Assembly (NCBI GenBank): GCA_024709145.1
Contig: JANJXG010000007.1
Location: 1-64,000, forward strand
Source of the DNA: Bacteroidales bacterium
Lineage (GTDB): Bacteria > Bacteroidota > Bacteroidia > Bacteroidales > F082
DNA length: 64,000 bases
Direction: 5' to 3'
Shown here in pieces: positions 32,178 to 39,618 of this stretch. Within the stretch, counting starts at the first letter, position 1. Every line of letters starts with the position of its first letter. The notes beneath the pieces are model-generated. The model saw only the letters and a program-made list of their open reading frames with translations, was not told the DNA's origin and did no database searches. The position numbers and the translations under genes were made by a program.

Positions 32178-34370
32178 ATGGAAGTAACCATCAGACACGC
32201 ACAAAATCTCCTTCAGATTAAGGGCAGAATTGATACACTCAGTGTGCAGGAGCTTGAGAATCATTGCCGGGAAGGACTCGACATGCAGAAAAATGTGATC
32301 ATTGATCTCCAGGATTGCCCCTACATTTCAAGCGCCGGCATCAGGGTTTTGCTGAAGTTGAAAAAAAGTCTTGCAGTCAATAAAAAAGAGCTTTTCCTCT
32401 GTGCGATGCCTGCTGATGTTTATCAGGTTTTTTTAACTGCCGGATTAGGTCAGATTTTTCAATTTGAGCCAACCGTAGCCCAGGCAGAGAAAAAATCAGT
32501 CAAAGACAACAAACCAAAATCTCAGCTTGTAGAATTTCATTTGCAAAACAATCGTTTTCAATTCCTTACTTCTACCGACACCTCATTGCCTACCCTATGG
32601 ACCGGCCCCGATATAGTTAGTTTTGCGGAAATGCCGTTTGGATTTGGCACTGGAAACATCAATCAACCAAGCGGAACGGAAGCAGAAGCCGTTGATTTTT
32701 TCATCACCACCGACAAATGTGTGGGATTTTACAAACTATCCAATCCAAGGGAGGCGGATTTCAGAATCGTTGCAAGTGAACAGAAGTCGGCTTTCTCAGT
32801 GCATGAAGCCTATTCTTTCGGGCTCCATCCTGCCGGTTTGCTGAAAATGCCCGACGGAGGCTCGCTGGGATTCGACGATCTGAAACACGCTGTAAAGGTG
32901 GTTTCGAAACTACAGGGCTTTCACGAGAAAGCATTGTTTTTTGTCGCTGCCACCTTTGACCCCGAGCAGCCTTCAATTCAGGTTTTTACATTACTGGAGG
33001 AACGGTTTCCTGTTGGCGTGAACCCAAAGTCGGGAGTGTATGGCATTCATTTGGAGTTAGATGAACTTGAAACGCTGCAACCGGATCATCAGTTGCGCGA
33101 CTTTCTGAATCTTAACCTCAGCTACGAAAACATCGCTGGTATCAGCGACATTCGCGAAATAGAGCAGCTCAACGATCCTGTGATATGGATTTTCAGTGCT
33201 GCTGATTTCGTTGAGGGGAAAAATGCCAGGCCACAAATCGAAACAACAACAGCGCAAAGACTGGATCCCGTGCAAGGTTTTTTAACCCGGCTGCTTTTTT
33301 CCGATGCCAGAAGGTTGTTGGTTGATCCACTTCATGGCGGCTTTTCGGCTCAGACCTTTCATGTGACTTCCTTTGATGCTGATGGTAGAAAGATGAGACC
33401 AACCGTTATGAAAATAGCCCACCGTGATTTGATTGAACGTGAGTCGGACCGTTGCAGCCGTTATTCCCTTCCTTATATTTTCAACAACAGCGCCGTGGTG
33501 CTTGGAGCCGAATTTTTCGGAAATAAAGGCGCGCTAAGGTATAATTTCGTTGGCATCGGCGGAGAATCAAGTAAGTTGAGTTGGCTCACAAATTATTATG
33601 AAAAAGAAAATTTTGGTACCCTCGAACCACTTTTTGACAAGATTTTTCTTCACATCCTCAAACCCTGGTATGGTCAGCCTGTGCTGAAAAACATCAGGCT
33701 CTTTGAGGAACATGACCCAACAACGACCTTTTTCCCACATATCTATCAAACTGTCAGTGAGTTATTTTCAATTTCTGCCGACGATCAATATATTTGGGTG
33801 GAGGAAACCGGCCGACAGCTGCTCAATCCCTATTGGTTTTTGAAACACGGCTATGAAAAGCGTAAAGAGTCGAGTATCCGCTATTATACCGGGATTTGCC
33901 ATGGTGATTTGAATATGCAAAACATCCTTCTCGACGAACACATGAATGTTTACCTCATCGATTTTTCGGAAACAAGGCCACGCTCGGTGGTTTCCGACTT
34001 TGCACGTCTTGAAGCAATCTTCTTAGTCGACAGGGCTCCGCTGGAAGATGAAACTGATTTTACAGAATACCTCAATTTTATTTTGACATTCTACAGCGCT
34101 TCCGACTTAAAGGATATACAACCAAACACCTATAAAGGAAAACATGCCGAAAAGGTAAGCAAAAATCACTTACTGGCTTTGAAGATGCGCCAATATGCCT
34201 TTGAATGTGCTCAGCATCAAGCCGATCCAATACCCTATTACATGGCACTTCTTGAATGGGTTTTGCCCATTGTTTGTTACGGAATCCCAATTCCTCAGCG
34301 CAGAATGTCGATGATTGTGTCATCCATACTCTGCGAAAAAGTCAGGCAGGCGGTTCAGGAACATAGTTAG
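32178..34370 (+). CDS. STAS protein with aminoglycoside-phosphotransferase-like kinase domain
   Basis: A 730-residue multi-domain protein. Residues 1-100 are a STAS domain with the loop IDLQDCPYISSAGIRVLL, keeping the target serine. Residues ~120-310 form a region weakly similar by eye to the protein encoded at 38391-39611 (FGFGTG..., VDFFITTDKCVGFY). Residues ~370-700 form an APH/choline-kinase-like domain: His575-Gly-Asp577 in ICHGDLNMQNILLD as catalytic loop and Asp595 in YLIDFSETRP as metal ligand. The Brenner-type HxDxxxxN pattern is complete, so phosphotransfer is plausible. The substrate is unknown. It begins 11 bases after the GNAT hybrid and belongs to the same operon. Confidence 0.82.
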   Translation: MEVTIRHAQNLLQIKGRIDTLSVQELENHCREGLDMQKNVIIDLQDCPYISSAGIRVLLKLKKSLAVNKKELFLCAMPADVYQVFLTAGLGQIFQFEPTVAQAEKKSVKDNKPKSQLVEFHLQNNRFQFLTSTDTSLPTLWTGPDIVSFAEMPFGFGTGNINQPSGTEAEAVDFFITTDKCVGFYKLSNPREADFRIVASEQKSAFSVHEAYSFGLHPAGLLKMPDGGSLGFDDLKHAVKVVSKLQGFHEKALFFVAATFDPEQPSIQVFTLLEERFPVGVNPKSGVYGIHLELDELETLQPDHQLRDFLNLNLSYENIAGISDIREIEQLNDPVIWIFSAADFVEGKNARPQIETTTAQRLDPVQGFLTRLLFSDARRLLVDPLHGGFSAQTFHVTSFDADGRKMRPTVMKIAHRDLIERESDRCSRYSLPYIFNNSAVVLGAEFFGNKGALRYNFVGIGGESSKLSWLTNYYEKENFGTLEPLFDKIFLHILKPWYGQPVLKNIRLFEEHDPTTTFFPHIYQTVSELFSISADDQYIWVEETGRQLLNPYWFLKHGYEKRKESSIRYYTGICHGDLNMQNILLDEHMNVYLIDFSETRPRSVVSDFARLEAIFLVDRAPLEDETDFTEYLNFILTFYSASDLKDIQPNTYKGKHAEKVSKNHLLALKMRQYAFECAQHQADPIPYYMALLEWVLPIVCYGIPIPQRRMSMIVSSILCEKVRQAVQEHS

Positions 34371-34413
34371 AAAAACCCAAATCGTCCCTGCTTCAAAAAA
34401 ATAATATTTCAAG

Positions 34414-35265
34414 ATGGAACTCCAGATTAAAAAGCTAAATCAACAGCAACTCCATTTGCTTGTCGAATGGGCTCGTCGCGAAGGCTGGAACCCAGGTCCT
34501 GCTGATGCTTCGGCATTTTTTTCCACCGATCCTGAAGGACATTACGGGTATTTCGAAGATGAAAAAATGATTGCCGGCGGATCTCTGATCTCTTATCAAG
34601 GTCGGTTTGGTTTTATGGGACTCTTTATTGTCGATCCTGACTACCGTGGAAAAGGAATCGGCAGAAAATTATGGTATGAGCGCAGAGATTTATTAATCAA
34701 GCGGTTACATCCGGGATCACCCATCGGAATGGATGGTGTTGTTGCCATGCAGCCTTTTTATCAGAAAGGAGGTTTCAAGACTGCATTCCGCGATGAAAGG
34801 TATGTTAGAAAAGCTGAAGCATCTGAAATACAGCCAAATGTAAGCAAAGTCCTCCCCGAAGATTATTCACACATCCTTCGCTATGACCGGCATTGCTTTG
34901 GTTTTGAAAGGGAGTCATTTCTACGATCCTGGCTTGCATTACCGGGATTAAAAGCACTCAAGTATGTCAGTGCGGGTGATCTGGGTGGTTTTATTTTGAT
35001 GAGAAAGGCTGATCATGGATACAAAATTTGTCCGCTATTCGCACAAAACGAGAAGATTGCTGAAAGTCTTTACCTTGCCTGCCTCAGCCTTGTTCCGGGA
35101 GAGGATGTTTTCATTGATATCCCTGTCAGCAATCAAAAGGCCGTTGCCCTCACCCAACGAATGGGTGCTCAATACGTTTTTGAATGTGCCCGGATGTATT
35201 ACGGAACTGCACCTTCATTGCCTTTGGATCAGATATTTGGCATCACAACTTTTGAACTGGGTTAA
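34414..35265 (+). CDS. GNAT N-acetyltransferase, YitH-like with C-terminal domain
   Basis: A 283-residue protein. The N-terminal domain begins with WARREGWNPGPADASAFF, typical of YitH-type GNATs, and has the acetyl-CoA motif VDPDYRGKGIGRKLWYERR at about residues 72-90. The C-terminal ~130 residues (from YSHILRYDRHCFGFERESFL) form the second, GNAT-like domain usual in this subfamily. The substrate is unknown. It follows the STAS-kinase gene by 43 bases and precedes the hydrolase gene by four, so it may be in the same transcript. A weak link with the signalling genes is that GNAT domains recur in this operon. Confidence 0.8.
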   Translation: MELQIKKLNQQQLHLLVEWARREGWNPGPADASAFFSTDPEGHYGYFEDEKMIAGGSLISYQGRFGFMGLFIVDPDYRGKGIGRKLWYERRDLLIKRLHPGSPIGMDGVVAMQPFYQKGGFKTAFRDERYVRKAEASEIQPNVSKVLPEDYSHILRYDRHCFGFERESFLRSWLALPGLKALKYVSAGDLGGFILMRKADHGYKICPLFAQNEKIAESLYLACLSLVPGEDVFIDIPVSNQKAVALTQRMGAQYVFECARMYYGTAPSLPLDQIFGITTFELG

Positions 35266-35269
35266 ACAA

Positions 35270-36232
35270 ATGAAAGGATTAAAAACTTCCACAATCTGTC
35301 TTTCATGTGTTTGTCTGATATCATGTCTTGCTTGTCAGGACAAGGAATCCGACAACAGGTCCGATCCTCAGGAAGGCTTTGTTCAGCTTGCGTCAGGCAA
35401 AGTCTGGTACAGACTGACTGGTCCAAACGCCAGTGGCATTCCTTTGATTGTGGTTCACGGCGGGCCGGGCGCTTCCCATTTTTACCTCGAAAACCTGGAG
35501 CGACATGCTGTCGACCGACCTGTTTTGTTATACGACCAACTTGGTTGTGGACATTCCGACCGTCCTGCAAACTCAGCTTACTTTACCATTGAATATTTTG
35601 TTGAAGAGCTTGAAGCAATCAGAAAACACTTCAACTTCAATGAATTTCATTTAATGGGTCAATCCTGGGGTGCTTTCCTTGCATTGAGTTACCTCGGACG
35701 TTATGGCGTTGACGGATTGAAAAGCCTTACATTGTCAGGTCCGTTGATTAGTTCCGACCTTTGGCTAAGCGATCAGCAATTTTGGATTGATCAGCTGCCC
35801 GTTGAGGTGAAAGATACCATAAGAAAATATGAAGCCAGTGGTGACTTTGCTTCAGCTGCTTATCTCGAAGCGATGGATTTTTTCTACCGTCGTCACCTTT
35901 GCCGTCTCGATCCATGGCCTCCTGCCTTGCTGGCTACATTCGATAATATGGGTGCTGAAGTATACCGTTATATGTGGGGGCCAAGTGAGTTTACTCTTAC
36001 TGGAACATTAAAGGGTGCTGACGTAAGTTCTGTTTTGAAAAACATAACCAAACCCTGTCTGATCACCTGCGGAGAGTTTGACGAAGCACGACCCGAAACC
36101 ATGGAGATATTTTCGGCTATGATGTTAAATTCCAGATTAATCGTGTATCCGAATGCATCGCATGCACATCACCTGGAAGCCGAAAGCGACTACCTGAACG
36201 ATCTGCGCAACTTTTTAAAGGAAAATGACTGA
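35270..36232 (+). CDS. Alpha/beta hydrolase lipoprotein, proline-iminopeptidase-like
   Basis: A 320-residue exported hydrolase. The N-terminus MKGLKTSTICLSCVCLISCLAC carries several possible lipobox cysteines, so it is likely a lipoprotein. The fold has the HGGPG oxyanion motif (VVHGGPGASHFY), the nucleophile elbow LMGQSWGAFLAL, an acid in CGEFDEARPE and the His in NASHAHHLEAE. HGGPG is typical of proline iminopeptidases (S33), which release N-terminal proline from peptides. Long upstream in-frame Mets (from 35015) lie within the GNAT gene and have no signal. It ends two bases before the convergent lipoprotein gene. Confidence 0.87.
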   Translation: MKGLKTSTICLSCVCLISCLACQDKESDNRSDPQEGFVQLASGKVWYRLTGPNASGIPLIVVHGGPGASHFYLENLERHAVDRPVLLYDQLGCGHSDRPANSAYFTIEYFVEELEAIRKHFNFNEFHLMGQSWGAFLALSYLGRYGVDGLKSLTLSGPLISSDLWLSDQQFWIDQLPVEVKDTIRKYEASGDFASAAYLEAMDFFYRRHLCRLDPWPPALLATFDNMGAEVYRYMWGPSEFTLTGTLKGADVSSVLKNITKPCLITCGEFDEARPETMEIFSAMMLNSRLIVYPNASHAHHLEAESDYLNDLRNFLKEND

Positions 36233-36234
36233 GG

Positions 36235-36615
36235 TCAGTCCACCCTTGGCCAGTTTCCCGACAAAGCAGTTTCTCTGGGTTCGCAGGTATCGGTCTCAGC
36301 TGTCAATTGTAATTCTGTTTCACTTACAACAAAACTGTAAACAGCATCTGTTCCACAGTCGGCATCACCGGTGATTCTGAATTGCTTACCCGAGAGCAAC
36401 ACATAGTCAACCTGAGAGCTGGTGTGACCCGGAATGGTCTCGACCGGATTCCAATTCAATTTTCCGTCTGTTGTGAGAATAAGCTGAACCTGATAGGCGA
36501 TACCATCTACGGTATAAGGACGTTGGTAGGTACCATTGATTCCAAAATCTTCCTCATTTTTGCAAGCTGCAAAAAGCAGCAGGGCACTCATCGAAAATAA
36601 AAGCAGTGATTTCAT
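36235..36615 (-). CDS. Small uncharacterised lipoprotein
   Basis: A 126-residue protein with a lipoprotein signal (MKSLLLFSMSALLLFAAC, Cys18). The mature part is a small beta-rich domain (NGTYQRPYTVDGIAYQVQLIL) with two Cys in the C-terminal half (DADCGTDAVYSF, ETDTCEPRE) that may form a disulphide. This resembles small lipocalin-like Bacteroidota lipoproteins. The start at 36615 gives the signal sequence; upstream Met 36651 does not. It lies 32 bases after the TrpZ-like ATPase gene on the same strand, and co-transcription is possible. Confidence 0.7.
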   Translation of the reverse strand: MKSLLLFSMSALLLFAACKNEEDFGINGTYQRPYTVDGIAYQVQLILTTDGKLNWNPVETIPGHTSSQVDYVLLSGKQFRITGDADCGTDAVYSFVVSETELQLTAETDTCEPRETALSGNWPRVD

Positions 36616-36647
36616 TGGTATTGGCGTAACTAATTGATGTTGACGCC

Positions 36648-37460
36648 TCAAATATACTGCTTTTTAAGTAAATCCGCAACAGTTTCGTCAAAAAGTTCCC
36701 GCTTCTGTATCCGATCAAAGGTTTCGAGCAAATCCGGGATGCGCAGTCGCTTCTTTTGCTCATGGCGGTAGTCCTCCACGATATTTCCTTTGTGCATCAT
36801 CACTACCCTGTCGGGCAGCTCTACCGCTTGCTGCATGGAATGAGTCACCATCATGGCCGTCAGGTTATCATCGGCGATAATTTGACGGGTCAACTCAGCG
36901 ACTTTGGCAGCCGATTTGGGATCAAGGGCTGCGGTGTGCTCATCAAGCAGCAGCAACTTTGGTTTCAACCATGTTGCCATCAACAAGGTTAAGGCCTGCC
37001 GCTGCCCTCCGGACAAGGTCCCCATTGGATTATCGAGGCGATCTTCCAATCCCATCTTCAAAGTTCTTACCCTTTCTGCCATCTCCTCTTTCACTTTTCT
37101 GTTTAAAGCGGTTGTCAACGGTCTCTTAAGACCGCGACGCATGGCCATGACGATGTTTTCTGCAATGCTCATGTCGGCTGCTGTGCCGGCGAAAGGATTC
37201 TGAAAAACCCTCCCGATAAGCACTGCCCTGCGAAACTCACTCCAACTTGTAATATCCTCATTAGCAACAGATATCCGTCCCTGATCGGGCAAAAATGAGC
37301 CAGCTATTGCATTAAGCAAGGTACTTTTACCCGAACCATTGGTACCGATGATGGCCGTAAAACTACCCTCTTCAATCTGAAGGTCAACTGCACTGAGGGC
37401 CCTGACTTCATTGACGGTACCGGCGAAAAAAGTCTTACTTAAACCTTTGATCTCAAGCAT
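36648..37460 (-). CDS. ABC importer ATPase, TrpZ/COG1101-like
   Basis: A 270-residue ABC ATPase: Walker A GTNGSGKST (39-47), signature LSGGQ (149-153), Walker B LLLLDEH (169-175) and switch His in VTHSMQQA. The Asp-Glu-His after Walker B instead of Asp-Glu-Pro is seen in the COG1101 family, which pairs with COG4120 permeases and COG2984 binding proteins (tryptophan-type TrpXYZ systems). The preferred start at 37460 overlaps the permease stop by eight bases; a Met at 37547 would lie deep in the permease gene. It is the last gene of the second importer operon and shows no fused signalling domain. Confidence 0.9.
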   Translation of the reverse strand: MLEIKGLSKTFFAGTVNEVRALSAVDLQIEEGSFTAIIGTNGSGKSTLLNAIAGSFLPDQGRISVANEDITSWSEFRRAVLIGRVFQNPFAGTAADMSIAENIVMAMRRGLKRPLTTALNRKVKEEMAERVRTLKMGLEDRLDNPMGTLSGGQRQALTLLMATWLKPKLLLLDEHTAALDPKSAAKVAELTRQIIADDNLTAMMVTHSMQQAVELPDRVVMMHKGNIVEDYRHEQKKRLRIPDLLETFDRIQKRELFDETVADLLKKQYI

Positions 37461-38394
37461 GGTTCGATGATTTTGATAGTTTACGATGCAATGATTTAAA
37501 CCATTGGGGTGCCACAAGTGCTGCAAAAACAAAGAAGGCTGTAACAAGTTTTAAGTCATTTGGGTTCAATCCCCAGCGCAGTGCAATGGCTATCAACAGG
37601 CGAAAAAGAATTGTACCCAAAACTGTTCCTGCTATGGTGACTCCCAGACTCGTCTTACCTACCAATGCTTCTCCGATGATGATGCTCGCCAATCCCCAAA
37701 CCATCATTCCGATACCCATCTGAACATCAGCAAATCCCTGGTACTGAGCCAGCATTGCTCCAGACAAAGCCACCAGACCATTGGAAATAGCCAGACTGAT
37801 TACAATCATCAAATTGTTGTTTACACCCTGAGCGCGAACCATTTGAACATTATTCCCTGTGGCACGCAGTACAGTTCCGAAGTGCGTGAGTAAAAACCTT
37901 AACAGCAACCAGCCAATCAGCACGCAAAAGATTAAACTGCTGATCAGTACAGAAAGGTCCATCACCGAAACCTGCCAGCCGGCCACAAACAGAGAGGCTT
38001 CGCCGGAATTGACCGAAAGCAGCCATTGTTCGGCAGGGGCCGATACAGTTTTGGTGTCAAGCAATGGAATGTTGCTCCGGCCCATGATTCTCAGGTTTAT
38101 TGAATAGAGCGCAGTCATGACCAAAATACCGGAAAGTATTTCCTGAATTTTGAACCGGGTGTAGAGTAAACCCGTTACGGAGCCAGCCAGCATACCTGCT
38201 GCAACAGCAACCGTAGTGGCAAGCCAGGGCGACCATCCTGACGAGATCAAGACGGCAGTGATGGCTGCGCCCAGGGTTAATGAACCATCAACAGTGATAT
38301 CCGTGAACCGTATCATCCTGAAACTGATGAGCATCCCCAGCGAAAGCAACGAAAGTATCAAACCAATCGTAAACGCTCCTATGATGAGATTCAT
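37453..38394 (-). CDS. ABC importer permease, TrpY/COG4120-like
   Basis: A 313-residue integral membrane protein with eight to nine hydrophobic segments. It begins IIGAFTIGLILSLLSLGML with ISFRMIRFTDITVDGSLTLG, characteristic of the branched-chain/COG4120 permease type. The later motif GEALVGKTSLGVTIAGTVLG is the likely coupling region. It pairs with the ATPase gene (8-base overlap) and with the STAS gene upstream (4-base ATGA overlap). The transported compound cannot be told from sequence; tryptophan or related aromatic or nucleoside-like molecules are known substrates of relatives. Confidence 0.88.
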   Translation of the reverse strand: MNLIIGAFTIGLILSLLSLGMLISFRMIRFTDITVDGSLTLGAAITAVLISSGWSPWLATTVAVAAGMLAGSVTGLLYTRFKIQEILSGILVMTALYSINLRIMGRSNIPLLDTKTVSAPAEQWLLSVNSGEASLFVAGWQVSVMDLSVLISSLIFCVLIGWLLLRFLLTHFGTVLRATGNNVQMVRAQGVNNNLMIVISLAISNGLVALSGAMLAQYQGFADVQMGIGMMVWGLASIIIGEALVGKTSLGVTIAGTVLGTILFRLLIAIALRWGLNPNDLKLVTAFFVFAALVAPQWFKSLHRKLSKSSNHA

Positions 38395-39611
38395 ATCTTT
38401 TCCTCCATACTTTTAATTGGTGTGAACCACAAAGCTCCCCGGATGAAGGCACTTTCGCCCAGTCCTGATGAAGGCCGGCTGTCGTCAATCAGGTGTAATA
38501 AGGCCTTGGGGGGAGGTCCGTTCAAAAATTTTTCAACCTGTTCATTAAGGTTAATTTGTCCGTTTTGCAATGGCTGGTAAGGAAATACTGTAGCATGAGC
38601 ATGAATCCAAAGTCCCGGAAAAGAAGATGATGGAACCATCAGTGTTTGGTGTGTAGTTGATTCTCCTCTGGAAGCAAAACCAATCACAAGCGCCTGTTCA
38701 TGGGTAAAAATCCGCTCGGTGGAATAAGAAAGCCAATCGCGAAGCGCAAGACCTTCAGGCTTGTTCTTGTCAGTCACCTGTGTCAATGATTTAATCATGC
38801 TAACCCCAACCAGGCCATCGGATTCAGCCAGAATCACAAAAACAATGGTTGAACTTCCTGTTATCTCAAGTGCCTTAACAGCCAGTTGAGACAAAAGCCA
38901 GCCTGATCCATCCTCTTTGGGATTAAACCGGAAGAGATGCGACAACTCAGTATCGACACCCAGGTATTGAACAACCTCAGCCTTTGGCTTTAAATGATCC
39001 ATGCATAATATAAAATCAGGCCGGCTTTTGACTTCCGGTCGTTGATATACAAAATGACCACATACAACGAGAAAATCTCCGTGTACCAACTCATCCTGAT
39101 CCGATTGCTGAGCAGGACTACCGATACCTAAGGCGAAACTCGTGTGGTTAAATTCAACACCATATTGCTTTGGATCTTTTCCGTCAAAAGGTTTCCAACC
39201 AATAAAATATTCCCCGGAGACAGCTCCTTTGGAATGAAGTAAAAAACAATTTTCTGGTAAAGCAGGGTTCGCCGGGCCGCTTTTGGCTACTTGTTTCAGT
39301 GATGGTAAACTGCCGTCACTGAGCCAAATCCCGAAACCTGTCATCCTGAGGGTGTTCACTACAAAATCGTTGGCATTCACGATAGTGAACTTTCCTTTCA
39401 GCTTACTCAGTTCTTTGTGAATCTTCACCAGCGATCGGATGCCTGCAGAACTCAGAAAACTAATTCCTGCAGCATCAATAATCAAAATGTGTTCACCTTG
39501 CCGGATATAACCTTCAAAGCAGTCAGCAAAATAATCTGACCAGGAAGCATCGAGTCGGCCATTGGCATGAATGATGAGGGCATTGCCTTGTTTCTCGGTT
39601 TTTAGTTCCAT
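38391..39611 (-). CDS. STAS-domain protein coupled to an ABC importer
   Basis: A 406-residue protein. Residues 1-100 are a STAS domain with the phosphorylation loop IDAAGISFLSSAGIRSLV (target Ser kept). Residues ~120-406 form a large uncharacterised region that weakly resembles residues ~120-310 of the STAS-kinase protein encoded at 32178-34370: shared FxxGxG, a DFxxxxxxxVxY/F stretch and a following PxFxFNP-like segment. There is no membrane segment. The gene starts seven bases after the triple binding protein and overlaps the permease start by four bases, so it is made with the transporter. A role in linking transport to partner switching is inferred. Confidence 0.85.
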   Translation of the reverse strand: MELKTEKQGNALIIHANGRLDASWSDYFADCFEGYIRQGEHILIIDAAGISFLSSAGIRSLVKIHKELSKLKGKFTIVNANDFVVNTLRMTGFGIWLSDGSLPSLKQVAKSGPANPALPENCFLLHSKGAVSGEYFIGWKPFDGKDPKQYGVEFNHTSFALGIGSPAQQSDQDELVHGDFLVVCGHFVYQRPEVKSRPDFILCMDHLKPKAEVVQYLGVDTELSHLFRFNPKEDGSGWLLSQLAVKALEITGSSTIVFVILAESDGLVGVSMIKSLTQVTDKNKPEGLALRDWLSYSTERIFTHEQALVIGFASRGESTTHQTLMVPSSSFPGLWIHAHATVFPYQPLQNGQINLNEQVEKFLNGPPPKALLHLIDDSRPSSGLGESAFIRGALWFTPIKSMEEKI

Positions 39612-39618
39612 TTCTAAC

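Noticed and set aside
27037-34370. Classical sigma-B regulatory operon
   Set aside because: Although RsbU/V/W-like proteins are present, no sigma-B/F-type gene is next to them; the two ECF sigma genes in the window have their own anti-sigma partners.
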